A stretch of 64,000 nt of DNA from WJJR01 sp964440935 (GTDB lineage: Bacteria > Zixibacteria > MSB-5A5 > WJJR01): positions 1-64,000 of the forward strand of contig CAYTTY010000002.1 in the NCBI GenBank assembly GCA_964440935.1, read 5' to 3'. Under the pieces are notes generated by a model. The model made no database searches. It was not told the DNA's origin and saw nothing but the letters and a program-made list of their open reading frames with translations. The position numbers and the translations under genes are program-made. This document shows positions 1-10,000 of this stretch, one piece after another (the first letter of the stretch is position 1; each line of letters opens with the position of its first letter).

Positions 1-41
1 GATGATGCAGGAGATGCACTCAACCCGTTTTTACAGGAAGA

Positions 42-524
42 TTATGACTTGACCCATCCAGAGCCTGGGTCACCGGTAAACAGAATTGTGTCACAACCAC
101 GCCAGCGAACCGATACATACCCGCCAGAGGGGCCGGTATCGAGCAGCACAAGGGAATCAGGAGACCCGGAATCGTGGTTTGTCCAATCGAGTAACCGCAG
201 GTCGCCATAGAATGTTAGATACGCAAGCTCGTCCCCGCACGGAGACACTGCGCCAGCAATGGCATGTGTGACGATTAGCTCAGGAGCATTGCGCGCAACC
301 ATGTCATAGCGGTAAATGCCCTGCGACATGACCGTGTCTCCTCCGAAGAAGAAGTACACATAATCGTCAACATGCGAAGTACTAAGGTACTGGATGTACG
401 GAATCACCCGCGGCGGATCGTCACCATCGATGCCTTTGTCATTGCAGCCGCCGAATAAGAGCGTGAGCGTTGCGGTGAACCAAACAGCGCAGTACGCCTT
501 CTGTGGCCTTCGTGTGGGAAGCAC
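42..524 (-). CDS. Short beta-propeller-like lipoprotein, possibly truncated
   Basis: A 160-residue protein. Its first 27 residues form a positively charged, then hydrophobic leader ending in LFGGC, which reads as a lipobox with Cys27 as the lipidation site. It would therefore be an envelope lipoprotein. The rest contains propeller-like phrases (GIYRYD; SPCGDELAYLTF; LRLLDW) seen in TolB/WD40-like blades, but only about two blades fit in this length. Full proteins of this type are usually at least twice as long, so the gene may have lost its 3' half. The stop codon lies at 42-44 and nothing convincing continues past it before the window edge. No function is assigned. The lipoprotein signal is fairly clear; the fold is inferred from motif style only. 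Confidence 0.55.
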   Translation of the reverse strand: MLPTRRPQKAYCAVWFTATLTLLFGGCNDKGIDGDDPPRVIPYIQYLSTSHVDDYVYFFFGGDTVMSQGIYRYDMVARNAPELIVTHAIAGAVSPCGDELAYLTFYGDLRLLDWTNHDSGSPDSLVLLDTGPSGGYVSVRWRGCDTILFTGDPGSGWVKS

Positions 525-1125
525 AATGTTTCCCTTCTCCGGTTGAAGCGATGCCCAAGTGTCAAGAACAAACGGATTATCAAGCGATTGTGCCCATCAA
601 GTCAAGCTCATTCCACTTATGCACTGTCAGGATATCCTTGACATCAGTTTGCAATTCCAATCGAGGACAGGGAAGATCATCTATGCCGACGCTTCGTGTC
701 GACACGTAGAACTCGGCTGCACTTCTCGAACGCATAGACCGCCATGCGTTTCTATCCTCTAAGGTCCTACCTTTGGTTCAGAGCTATCCAGGGAACCGGG
801 ACGGGTGAAACGGTGTTCAAGCTCGTGGAGGGTTCACTCTCCTGAGTCAGGACACTCTAAGACAGTGAGTGGCACTGTATTGAGCCTGGTCGGTGGCTGG
901 CACAGAGCACAGTTGGCGGTTTCGCTGCGTGGTTGATGCGTGATGTACTTTGGGTCATTTGGACTCGTTCAAGAGAATTGTCGTATTATTATGATGTTGT
1001 CGGTGTGTTGACATTACCGGTGGTCGTCGACTGTGTATTCGGTATTCCGGATTCCATGTCCTCAGCCCAATTGGGACTGCGCCGATATAAATAGGCGGGC
1101 ATTGAGGTCAGACATATCGAGACTC
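525..1125. other. Intergenic region, about 600 bp, no gene seen
   Basis: No reading frame here looks protein-like on either strand. TTGACA occurs at 1008-1013, but no good -10 follows at 16-18 bases and the distance to the next start is about 170 bp, so no promoter is called. The sequence may hold regulatory DNA for the divergent flanking genes. Confidence 0.4.
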
Positions 1126-1150
1126 ACGGGGCGTATTCAATGCGCCCCGT
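1126..1150. repeat. Palindromic repeat, GGGGCGTA...TACGCCCC family, copy 1
   Basis: The arms ACGGGGCG (1126-1133) and CGCCCCGT (1143-1150) pair around a short loop containing TATTCAATG. The same core occurs at 2120-2138, 32489-32509, 50711-50729 and 50755-50773, each between genes or inside a larger repeat. It lies only 32 bp before the next start codon, so it would be part of the leader if transcription begins upstream. Confidence 0.7.
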
Positions 1151-1182
1151 CTCACATACCGTAGCCCACAGGAGACTGGTGA

Positions 1183-2088
1183 GTGAACCAAAACGGAGCG
1201 ATCAAACGCGCACTCCTGTCACTCCGCGGCCTCTCGGTCGGAGATGCGTTTGGCGAGACGCTGTTCGACCACACGCACCTCCTTGCCGAGGCCAACACGC
1301 TTCCGCCGCCGCCGTGGCCGTACACCGATGATACCCAAATGGCGTTATCCATCGTTGAAACACTCCTGCAACACGGTCGCATCGATCCGGCGGTTTTATC
1401 GGAGAGCTTCGTCAAATGGTTCGTTCGCAATCCCAATCGTGGATACGGCGGCGGTGCCATTCGGCTGTTGATGACCCTTGCGCAGGGTGGAGATTGGCGC
1501 GTCGAAGCACCGGCGATGTTCGGCGGAGAGGGATCGTACGGGAATGGTGCGGCGATGCGGGTGGCTCCGCTGGGCGCTTATTTCTGTCATGATCACGATG
1601 CTGTTGTTGAGAACGCGCGCCTCTCTGCAATGCCCACGCACACACATCGCGAAGCCATTGCCGGAGCCGTAGCCGTTGCTCTCGCGGCGGCCCATACGGC
1701 CCGTTGGGACGCGTATCGTGATGCTGACCGATCCGATCTCCTCTGTCAAATCGCGGAGCATCTGCCGACCTGCGAGGTCCGCGACGGCATCGAGCACATC
1801 TCTGATCTTCCGTTTGATACGTTGCCGATGGACGCGGCGGAGCGTTTCGGATCGGGTCGTTTGGTGAGCGCGCAGGACACCGTGCCATTCGCACTCTGGT
1901 GTGCCATGCGTCACGCCGAGAAATTTACCGACGCGCTGTGGTCAACGGCGCGGGGGGTGGGCGATATCGATACCACCTGTGCGATCGTTGGCGGAATCGT
2001 GGCGCTGTCATCATCGTCGCCGATTCCCACCGAATGGCTGCAAGCACGCGAATCTCTGCCAAAGGAATTTGAACTCGGTCAGGGTTAG
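1183..2088 (+). CDS. ADP-ribosylglycohydrolase (DraG/ARH family)
   Basis: A 301-residue member of the DraG/ADP-ribosyl-hydrolase family, which removes ADP-ribose from modified proteins or small molecules using a binuclear Mg/Mn centre. The family signatures are visible: GDAFGE near residue 20, the metal-binding TDDT at 48-51 within YTDDTQM, the glycine-rich NGAAMR segment mid-protein, and GDIDTT at 260-265, which carries the second set of acidic ligands. The length matches the family (about 260-350). The GTG start is chosen because AGGAG at 1170-1175 sits at good spacing and translation from there enters the conserved N-terminus at once. It appears to be monocistronic. No DraT-type ADP-ribosyltransferase or nitrogen-fixation gene is nearby, so the substrate is unknown. 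Confidence 0.9.
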   Translation: MNQNGAIKRALLSLRGLSVGDAFGETLFDHTHLLAEANTLPPPPWPYTDDTQMALSIVETLLQHGRIDPAVLSESFVKWFVRNPNRGYGGGAIRLLMTLAQGGDWRVEAPAMFGGEGSYGNGAAMRVAPLGAYFCHDHDAVVENARLSAMPTHTHREAIAGAVAVALAAAHTARWDAYRDADRSDLLCQIAEHLPTCEVRDGIEHISDLPFDTLPMDAAERFGSGRLVSAQDTVPFALWCAMRHAEKFTDALWSTARGVGDIDTTCAIVGGIVALSSSSPIPTEWLQARESLPKEFELGQG

Positions 2089-2119
2089 TGGCGCGTGGAG
2101 ATGTGGCTATCACGGGACA

Positions 2120-2138
2120 GGGCGTAGGCAATACGCCC
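2120..2138. repeat. Palindromic repeat, GGGGCGTA family, copy 2
   Basis: GGGCGTA (2120-2126) and TACGCCC (2132-2138) form a short hairpin about 30 bp after the preceding stop codon. It could act as a weak transcriptional or 3'-end structure, but it has no U-tract. It is related to the copies at 1126, 32489, 50711 and 50755. Confidence 0.55.
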
Positions 2139-2288
2139 CTTCGGATATTTCATACACCCAGGTTAGGCACGCCCCATTGACAGAAACCGATTCTATCGTA
2201 TCTTGTTACTCGGCAGCCGTACTGATGCCCGGCGGGTTTCCCCAACCCGGCGTCGACATCTGGGACTGACTTTGATTGAGGAGCATCC

Positions 2289-3167
2289 ATGCGTATGGAC
2301 CGTTTCCACCCGCGTACCAGTGTTGTGCCTCTTGCTGCCATCTGCCTTATTCTGCTGGCGCTGTCAATCGTTCAAGCTCGAACACCCGGCACCGGCTACC
2401 GGACCATTCAGGGGGAACCGAGCGGTGTTGCGGCCATTATCCCGTCGGATGTCGATACCCTCCGAGTTATCGATCAGCTGACGTCAGTGGGCGACACCTT
2501 TGCGCTCGACGTCCACGTGGTCAATGTCGACACGCTGGGCGCGTACGCCATCCGGCTGCGTTATGATCCTGCGGTGATCGAGCCGTTGACCGACACAGTG
2601 CTCAATATGGGCGAGGTGGTGTACGCGCTGGAGCTTGAACAACTGCGTGGGACCGCGTTTGAGAATCTCGCCGGTTCGGTCAATGAACCGGGTGTGATGA
2701 CGATGCTGGCGGCGGATTTTGATCTGGATACCACCGAGGCGTTCGCTCCCGGCTCGGGGGTCAGCGTGAGAATCCTGTGGCGCGTGCAGGCCGTGATCGA
2801 TACCCAGACCACACCAATCGCATTCGAAATCCATCCGGATTTTCCGGAAACATTCAATGCGATCACTGATTTTTATGGCGACGAGTTGATCCGTCCGATT
2901 CTCACCGACGGTTCGGTGCGCATTCTCGCCGGCCCGTGCGACTGTCCGCACCAGGCCGATCTGGATACCAGTGGTGCCCTTGATGCCGTGGATTTGAATC
3001 TGGTGATCAACGCCCTCTTCTTCAATGGTCCCGATCCGGTTGAGCCGAACTGCCCGACGTCGCGCAGCGACTGGAACTGCGACAGCTTCCTCGATGCGTC
3101 CGATCTGAATCGTCTGATAAACGGCATCTTCTTCGCCGGCGATCCACCGTGCGATCCCTGTGAGTAA
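2289..3167 (+). CDS. Secreted cohesin-like protein with C-terminal dockerin-like pair
   Basis: A 292-residue exported protein. An N-terminal hydrophobic leader (about residues 14-30) precedes a cohesin-like domain (about 60-205). The typical opening is VGDTFALDVHVVNVDTLGAY followed by a YDPAV-type strand. Residues about 216-292 hold two dockerin-like calcium loops: DLDTSGALDAVDLN, ending in LFFNG, then WNCDSFLDASDLN, ending in IFFAG, with cysteines around them (CDCP, PNCP, PPCDPC). Carrying both a cohesin-like and a dockerin-like module in one chain suggests self-association or attachment to other dockerin-tailed proteins of this genome. That is inference, since such proteins outside cellulosomes are little characterised. 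An AGGAG-like site at 2279-2283 supports the ATG start. A long gap upstream suggests its own promoter. Confidence 0.75.
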   Translation: MRMDRFHPRTSVVPLAAICLILLALSIVQARTPGTGYRTIQGEPSGVAAIIPSDVDTLRVIDQLTSVGDTFALDVHVVNVDTLGAYAIRLRYDPAVIEPLTDTVLNMGEVVYALELEQLRGTAFENLAGSVNEPGVMTMLAADFDLDTTEAFAPGSGVSVRILWRVQAVIDTQTTPIAFEIHPDFPETFNAITDFYGDELIRPILTDGSVRILAGPCDCPHQADLDTSGALDAVDLNLVINALFFNGPDPVEPNCPTSRSDWNCDSFLDASDLNRLINGIFFAGDPPCDPCE

Positions 3168-3197
3168 GACACAACTACACTATATCTGATCCAAAAT

Positions 3198-5369
3198 GTG
3201 ATGGCGGCGCACCATCTGACTGCCATATTTGTTGGTATGGCCAAGTTGCGCTCAGCCGGTAAGTCGACCGTGCCTAGTCCACCCATCCATCCCCGATGGA
3301 ATGAGTCGGTCCAGTATCTCAAGGGCGTCGGCCCGAAGCGCGCGGAATCTTTGAGAGATCTCGGCATCGAAACGATGGCCGATCTGCTGCTGCATCTGCC
3401 GCGACGGTATCTCGACCGATCCGACATGGTGCCGATCGCCAAGCTCGTGCCGGAACAGCATGTCACTGTGGTGGGCAAAGTCGGAATGACCGGGCTGCTG
3501 CGCGGACGCATGTCACGCTTTGAAGTAGTCATCACCGATGGGACTGGTGAGTTGACGCTTCTCTGGTTTAAGGGATGGCGATACTTGGAGAATGTCCTCA
3601 AAAAGGGCGCGTTAATCGCCGTCTCGGGTCAGGTGCGCTACTACCACGGTTTGCAAATGACGCATCCCGATTTCGAAGTGCTCGAGGATTGGGAGGCCGG
3701 CAATCTGACCCACACCGGCCGTATCATCCCGGTGTATCCATCGGGCGCCGACTGGCAACGGGCTGGACTCACGCCACGGGCGATGCGCCGGCTGATCAAA
3801 CCGCTCGTCACCGACCCCGACAGCTTTACCGATTATCTTCCCGCATCAATACGCGATGCCGAGGAACTCCCATCGTTGCCGTGGACACTGACCAACGCTC
3901 ATTATCCGAACGACATTTCCGATGCCGAGCGCGCGCGCGACCGTCTGGCATTCGATGAATTCTTCTTTCTGGAACTCACGCTTGCGCAGCGGCGCCTGTT
4001 GATTGACAAAAGGGATGAGGGACGCGCGTGCGAATCAGACGGGCGTATTGCGCGGCAATTAGTCGATGGACTGCCGTTCACACTGACACGGGCGCAGACG
4101 CGCGTGATCAAAGAAGTCACGGCCGATCTTCGTTCGTTGCGTCCGATGCGGCGGTTGTTGCAGGGCGATGTCGGCGCCGGAAAAACCGTCGTTGCAGCAG
4201 CCACCATGGCACTGTGGGTCGAAAGCGGCGCACAGACCGCACTCATGGTCCCGACTGAAATTCTGGCCGAACAACATCTCCACACCCTGACACGTTTGTT
4301 TGAACCGTGCGGTATTCAGCCGGTCCTGATGACCGGCTCAATCAAGGGGGCCGAACGGCGTGAACGGTTGGAGATGATTGCCAACGGCACCGCGCGTGTG
4401 ATCATCGGAACACACGCGCTGATCTCTGAAGGGACCGAGTTCCACGATTTGGGTATGGTCGTCATCGATGAGCAGCATCGTTTCGGTGTCGCGCAGCGGC
4501 AGAGCATAATCAACAAAGGCACGCGTCCCGATCTGCTGGTGATGACCGCCACACCGATTCCGCGTACACTCGCGCTTACGCTGTATGGCGATCTCGATGT
4601 CTCCGTGCTCAATCAGAAACCGCCGCAAACGGGGACCATTCGTACCGTGTGGCGCACCGAAGATGCGCGCGAAAAGATCTACTCATTCATCCATGAGGCG
4701 GCCGGCCGCGGCGAGTTGGCATACATCGTCTATCCGTTGGTCGAGGAATCCGAGACGTCCGATCTCAAGGCAGCAACAACCGCGTTCAAAGAACTGGAGC
4801 AGCGATTCCCGGATCGTAACGTCGGATTGGTCCACGGACGCGTGAAACCGCAAAACCGCCAAGCGGTGATGAACGACTTCTACGCCGGCAATCTGCACAT
4901 CCTCGTCGCCACGACGGTGATCGAAGTCGGTGTCGATGCCCCGGCGGCGCGGCTGATGGTGATTGAAAACGCCGAACGGTTTGGTCTGTCGCAGTTGCAC
5001 CAACTGCGCGGACGCATCGGTCGTGGCCCCGGCGAATCGATTTGCGTGCTGATGATTGGCCGTGACCCGACACCGGTCGCCCGCGAACGTGTCGAAGCGA
5101 TGTGCCAGACCGATGACGGTTTCAAGATCGCCGAAGAAGATCTGCGCCTGCGCGGACCCGGCGAATTCCTCGGTACACGTCAGCACGGGCTCCCCGAATT
5201 TCAGATTGCGCATCTGGTTCGTGACGCGCACTTGGTGGAACCCGCACGCCAGGCGGCGTTTCACATTCTTGAGTCCGACCCGGACCTGGAGCATCCTGAC
5301 CACAAACTGCTGCGCAGTGAGTGGAAACGGCGCTACGAGCACCGCTGGAGCCTGCTGCACACAGGGTAA
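3198..5369 (+). CDS. recG: ATP-dependent DNA helicase RecG
   Basis: A 723-residue superfamily 2 helicase that remodels stalled replication forks and branched recombination intermediates. The N-terminal wedge/OB region starts with an HhH-like GVGPKRAESLRDLGI segment, followed by the OB fold around VTVVGKV. The helicase core has Walker A GDVGAGKT at about 323-330, motif II VIDEQHRFGV with the DEQH box at about 424, motif III TATPIPRT, and QLRGRIGRG as motif VI. The length is normal for RecG (about 690-780). The start is uncertain: GTG 3198, ATG 3201 and ATG 3237 are in frame and none has a strong ribosome site. The last would remove a poorly conserved 13-residue head. A perfect 12-bp stem follows the stop. 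Confidence 0.97.
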   Translation: MMAAHHLTAIFVGMAKLRSAGKSTVPSPPIHPRWNESVQYLKGVGPKRAESLRDLGIETMADLLLHLPRRYLDRSDMVPIAKLVPEQHVTVVGKVGMTGLLRGRMSRFEVVITDGTGELTLLWFKGWRYLENVLKKGALIAVSGQVRYYHGLQMTHPDFEVLEDWEAGNLTHTGRIIPVYPSGADWQRAGLTPRAMRRLIKPLVTDPDSFTDYLPASIRDAEELPSLPWTLTNAHYPNDISDAERARDRLAFDEFFFLELTLAQRRLLIDKRDEGRACESDGRIARQLVDGLPFTLTRAQTRVIKEVTADLRSLRPMRRLLQGDVGAGKTVVAAATMALWVESGAQTALMVPTEILAEQHLHTLTRLFEPCGIQPVLMTGSIKGAERRERLEMIANGTARVIIGTHALISEGTEFHDLGMVVIDEQHRFGVAQRQSIINKGTRPDLLVMTATPIPRTLALTLYGDLDVSVLNQKPPQTGTIRTVWRTEDAREKIYSFIHEAAGRGELAYIVYPLVEESETSDLKAATTAFKELEQRFPDRNVGLVHGRVKPQNRQAVMNDFYAGNLHILVATTVIEVGVDAPAARLMVIENAERFGLSQLHQLRGRIGRGPGESICVLMIGRDPTPVARERVEAMCQTDDGFKIAEEDLRLRGPGEFLGTRQHGLPEFQIAHLVRDAHLVEPARQAAFHILESDPDLEHPDHKLLRSEWKRRYEHRWSLLHTG

Positions 5370-5377
5370 GCAAGAGT

Positions 5378-5408
5378 GGCCCTGATGGCGCAGTTTGCCA
5401 TCAGGGCC
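5378..5408. terminator. Strong hairpin after recG, no U-tract
   Basis: GGCCCTGATGGC (5378-5389) and GCCATCAGGGCC (5397-5408) form a perfect 12-bp stem with a 7-base loop, starting 8 bp after the recG stop. No run of T follows on either strand, so it may be a transcript-end stabiliser or a factor-dependent stop site rather than a classical intrinsic terminator. Confidence 0.55.
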
Positions 5409-5514
5409 TGCAGAACTCACATTGACAGCGCCTCCCCACACCCTACCTTCCCTCACAACACCGCATCGCATGGGTCGGCGATGTGTACAACCAGGCAGAG
5501 TGTGAGGTGATACC

Positions 5515-5892
5515 ATGACCGATGATACCCCGACCGAATTCAATCCCCTGCTGATGCAAATGATCATTTCGCTGCAATCGGCGACGATGATGGAGTTGGG
5601 CAAGCTGATGAACCCGCAGACACAGAAGGCGGAACGGCGGCTGCCGATGGCCAAGAATTCAATCGACATGCTGGCGATGCTCCAGCAGAAGATGGCAGGC
5701 AATCTTACCGCCGATGAGGACAAGTACCTCGGCCATGTCCTCTATGAATTGCGCATGAACTACATCGAGGAATCCGAAAAGCCCGATCCGACACCGGAGA
5801 GTGAGTCGACGTCTCAGTCCGAGCCCAAATCTGAGTCGGATACCAGCTCGAGCGACACCGATGCAGGGGCGAAGCAACCCGAATCGTCATGA
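5515..5892 (+). CDS. DUF1844 family protein
   Basis: A 125-residue protein. Residues about 7-85 match the DUF1844 pattern: a first helix with LLMQMIISLQSATMMELGK, then a second helical segment with NSIDMLAMLQQKM and a conserved acidic end (LYELRMNYIEE). Residues 86-125 are a low-complexity acidic tail rich in Ser, Glu and Pro, probably disordered. The family has no established biochemical role and is often found as a small cytosolic protein near housekeeping genes. The stop codon overlaps the murB start in ATGA (5889-5892), so the two are translationally coupled. GAGGTGA upstream of the ATG is a usable ribosome site. Confidence 0.85.
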   Translation: MTDDTPTEFNPLLMQMIISLQSATMMELGKLMNPQTQKAERRLPMAKNSIDMLAMLQQKMAGNLTADEDKYLGHVLYELRMNYIEESEKPDPTPESESTSQSEPKSESDTSSSDTDAGAKQPESS

Positions 5893-6848
5893 GCGCATCG
5901 CCCGACACAAAAACGCTGCCTGTCTGGGCCAAGGGTCTGGAGGCCAAGCTCCAGCGCGATTTTGTACTGGCGCCACTGACGACGCTCAAGGTGGGCGGTC
6001 CGGCCGACTGGTACTACCCCGCCGAATCGGTCGACGATCTGGTCCGTGCGCTCACGCAGGCCAATCGAGCCGATATTCCGGTTACCCTCTTGGGCGACGG
6101 CTCCAATGTCCTGATCTCGGATTTGGGGATCCGAGGTGTGGTGATCCACAACCGGGCAAAGGAGATTACTCGCGACAGCAACAATCTCTACAGTGAGTCA
6201 GGCGCGCTTCTATCCGCATTGGTCGAGCGGGCCCGTGTCGAGTCACTGACCGGGCTCGAATTCGCCTCCGGCATCTATGGATCAGTCGGTGGGGCCGTCT
6301 ACGGGAATGCAGGCGCCTACGGCAAGTCGATGGAAGATATTCTGTTATGGGTGGAGGTGCTGACGTCGGACGGAAATCGGGAGAAAGTGTCTCCCGATCA
6401 AATGGGATTTACTTACAGGAAATCGCTCTGCCGGGAGAAGCGCTGGATCGTATTGAGTTGCCTGGTCGGTCTCCAACCCGGTGAAAAACAGGCAATTACC
6501 GATGAGATCAACCGGATTATCGGAATCCGCGCGACCAAGCTCCCCATCGATCTTCCGTCAGCGGGGTCGTATTTCAAAAACATCGAAGATTCGTCTGCCG
6601 AGCATGGCAAGATTCCGGCCGGCAAGCTGCTGGAAGCAGTCGGGGCAAAGTCAATGCGGGTCGGGGGGGCAGCAGTCTACGAGAAGCACGCCAATGTTAT
6701 TGTCAACGTCGGCGGCGCCACTGCCGCCGATATCCTCAAGCTGGCAGCCCAGATGCGCCAGGCGGTAAGCGATCAATATGGCATCGAATTGCACAGCGAA
6801 GTTCGCTTTTTAGGGGAACATCAACCCGATGCCGAAGTAGAAAGCTAG
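5889..6848 (+). CDS. murB: UDP-N-acetylenolpyruvoylglucosamine reductase MurB
   Basis: A 319-residue FAD enzyme that reduces UDP-GlcNAc-enolpyruvate to UDP-MurNAc with NADPH, the second committed step of peptidoglycan synthesis in the cytosol. The FAD-binding region shows TTLKVGGPADWYYP near the N-terminus, LGDGSNVL, and the glycine-rich GSVGGAVYGNAGAYG. The C-terminal substrate domain has the catalytic-serine motif SAGSYFKN and the general-acid glutamate in LHSEVRFLGE near the C-terminus. The compact length suggests the type II form common outside enterobacteria. It starts inside the stop codon of the DUF1844 gene. The usual dcw neighbours (murC, ftsQ) are absent. Confidence 0.97.
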   Translation: MSASPDTKTLPVWAKGLEAKLQRDFVLAPLTTLKVGGPADWYYPAESVDDLVRALTQANRADIPVTLLGDGSNVLISDLGIRGVVIHNRAKEITRDSNNLYSESGALLSALVERARVESLTGLEFASGIYGSVGGAVYGNAGAYGKSMEDILLWVEVLTSDGNREKVSPDQMGFTYRKSLCREKRWIVLSCLVGLQPGEKQAITDEINRIIGIRATKLPIDLPSAGSYFKNIEDSSAEHGKIPAGKLLEAVGAKSMRVGGAAVYEKHANVIVNVGGATAADILKLAAQMRQAVSDQYGIELHSEVRFLGEHQPDAEVES

Positions 6849-7034
6849 CGATGACCCACTGCGCCCGTATCCCTGTGTGGGAGCCATACTCTTCGAACAG
6901 CGACTTGAATTGACCATTGCCAGATACCGGTGAGGAATTTATCTTTGGTCTTGAGGCATGTTTCATTGCGAGACAGCCACTTGGCGGTCAAAAAGAAGGA
7001 GGATCTATCGATAATATCTAAAGGTTAATAGAGA

Positions 7035-7050
7035 CCCCTGTCGGGGGGAG
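7035..7050 (+). promoter_or_regulatory. Ribosome site of sprA partly inside a GC hairpin
   Basis: CCCC (7035-7038) can pair with GGGG (7043-7046), and the G-rich Shine-Dalgarno stretch GGGGGGAG (7043-7050) overlaps that arm just before the GTG start at 7054. The short stem could lower initiation. No further evidence of control is visible. Confidence 0.35.
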
Positions 7051-7053
7051 TGT

Positions 7054-10000
7054 GTGCATTTGTTGCACAGAAGTATGAGACATCAAAAGCTCGTCCGCTC
7101 ACAGCGACGCAGCCCGGTCATGTGGGTGGTCGTGTGTTTAGCGATTGTCTGCTCGCACGCTTCGGCATGGGGTATCGGCATCTCGCGCGATACGGTTTTG
7201 TATCATCCCCTGTACCCCCATTTTTACGTTGCATCAGAGACAGAGAAATACCCTGTACTAAACGTGGGTGATCTGCTCTCATCGCCGCTCAGCCAGGAAA
7301 AATTCGACGAATACTACTTTGGTCCTGATCATGATCCACGGTTCACCTATCTGGGGCCACCGTTGGAGCTGCAAATTGGTGTGCAACCGCTGCAGGTTGA
7401 TCTCGAGACCTTCCACGCGTTCAAGAGGCAAGATCGGATTATCGATGCGTGGAACACCGACATTCAACGCTTGATGAAGCAGTCCGATGCCGAAAAGCGC
7501 GGCGAGTTGAAGATCGGCGTCGAGTTGCCCTCGGCGATGGAGAGCATTGTCGGTGAGGGTGGCGCCGGCCTCAAAGTGTCCGGCTACCGTCGCATTCTGT
7601 TTTCCGGCCGCTCCCAGTGGACCAATGCGCAAAGCAGCGCCTCGGCGCGCCAGAACAAGTTCCCCTCGCTCACCATGGACCAAAAGTCCCGGTTCACGAT
7701 CGAGGGAACCGTGGGCTCAAAGGTCTCGGTCAAAGTCGACCAGGATTCGGAACGCCAGTCCGACCTCGAAAACCGCATTCAGATTCGCTACAAGGGTGAC
7801 GAGGACGACATCCTGCAAAACGTGGAAGCCGGCAACACCACCCTGTCCCTGCCGAATACCCGGTACGTTGGGTACAGCCAGCGCATTCAGGGGCTGTTCG
7901 GCTTCAAGGCGGAGGCGCAGCTCGGACCGCTCGATTTCACGATGATCGCCTCACAGGAGAAAGGCAACACGGTCCGCAACCGCTTTACCGCGGGCGCCAC
8001 CGGTCAGAGTGTGTCCTTCCGCCGTGACTACCAGTATGCACGCTTCCGCTTCTTCGATATCGGCCGTGTTGGCGATGAGACATTGCTGCGGGACGGCGAT
8101 GTGGTCGTGCGTTTTGAGTTGTATGAGTTGATCAACACCACCGAGGTCACCCGGGGCAAGGGCGGAGTCGCCTTTGAAAACGTAAACGATCCTGACGGAG
8201 AGGCCCAAGTCAGCCCGATCCGGAGCCGCTGGGAGCAATTGGGTCAGCAGGGATCCGAATGGGTGTTGGTCACGGAAGATCCCAACCGTGAGTTGCCCTA
8301 CATCAAGTTCATCAACCAGCAGTCCCGCATCGAAACCAAGACGATTGCCTACTACATGGAAGTTCAGCGTGGCCCGACACGGTTCTCGTTTGGCAGCATC
8401 TCGGGTGACTCGCTGGAATTGCAGTTGCTGAAACGCAGCAACCCCTCGCCGGATGATCCGTTTTGGGATGCGGAATGGAAGAACGTCTACGATTTGGGGT
8501 TGCGTAACATCGATTACAACGAGTTCCAGTTGGACATCTACAAGGGCCAACCGGGTGACGAGCAGAACCCGGCCAACCTGAATCATCAGAACTCGGTTCC
8601 GTATCTGCAGATCCTCGGTTTGGACCAAACCAATCAATCGGGGTCACCGGGCGCCGACGGCAAAATCGATGACAATCCCGCCATACTCGATTTGGAATCG
8701 GGGCTGCTGATCTTCCCCGACCAGCGTCCCTTTGATACCGACGTGGGATATGCCCCATCGGCGGATTTCTCCGACAGTACGCTCAACGAGCGTGTGCCGG
8801 CGATCTATGAGACCGACAACTACACGGAACTGCAAAAGAATACGAAGTACTATTTCCGACTGCTCTCCCGCTCGCGGTCGACCAACATCAGTCTGCAGCA
8901 GGTGAACATCCTGCCGGAATCAGAAGTGATCACTTTCAACGGCCGGCGGCTGATCAAAGGCAGTGACTACCAGATCGACTACAGCATCGGATCGGTCACG
9001 CTGCTGCGCGATGAGTACCTCGATCCGACGGGCGAATTGACAATCGACTATGAGTATGCACCGTTCTTGACGGCCGATAAGAAGTCGCTCTTCGGTATGC
9101 GCGGCGAGTATCAGCCGAGCAACAATTTCCGTACCGGCGCGACGTTCCTCTACAAGGGTTCAAAAGCCACCGATCGTCCCGCCCAGCTTGGCCAGGAACC
9201 GTTCCGTGACATCGTGCTCGACTACGATATTTTCTGGCGCACGCAGCCCGGCCTGTTTACGAGTCTGGCCGACGCGCTGCCGCTGGTGGATACCGACGCG
9301 CCGTCGAACTTGTCGATTGAAGCCGAAGTCGCCCGTTCGATGCCGAACCCGAACACCAAGGGCGAGGTGTTTGTCGATGATTTCGAGGGCTCGCGCCAGG
9401 CGTATTCGCTGGGTATTCTGCGTGAATCATGGACGATTGGATCGCCGCCGATCGACTTGGACCTGTTGGACGCCGGCCAACCGGAACCGAAACCGCAGCG
9501 CGGATCGTACGATCCGTCGTTCGTCTGGTACAATCCCTACAATCAGTTCAAGATCACCGACATCTACAACCGCGAAGTCGAGAACAACAGCGAGGACCGC
9601 ACGCATGTTTTGGTGCTGCGGTTCGACCCCGAAAAATCGCCGCTTTACGATTCGCTGACGGACAACCGGCGCGAGGTGTGGGGCGGTATCATGAACGGTT
9701 TGCCGCGCGGCATCTGGGATCAAACCCGGGCAGAATTGATCGAACTCCGGATGGGTGTGTTGGGCATCAACGAGGACGGATCGTTGGCGGAGACCGATAG
9801 CCTCCTGGGAACGCTGCACATTGATTTGGGACGTATCAGTGAAGACGTGAATCTGGACGGACAGTCCAACACCGAAGACGTTAACCGTAACGGAACGCTG
9901 GAAGACGATGAAGACGTGGGCTTGGACGGTGTGCCCAATGCGCAGGAGGACGTTGACGGCGACGGCATCCCCGACACCAACCTCGTTACGCTGCCCAATG

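Noticed and set aside
1008..1036. TTGACA upstream of the ADP-ribosylglycohydrolase as a promoter
   Set aside because: The bases at the -10 position (CTGTGT and neighbours) are poor and the distance to the gene is long.
4683..5723. 346-codon open frame on the minus strand opposite recG
   Set aside because: It lies fully antisense to conserved recG and the following genes and has no protein-like motifs; a product of GC-rich codon bias.
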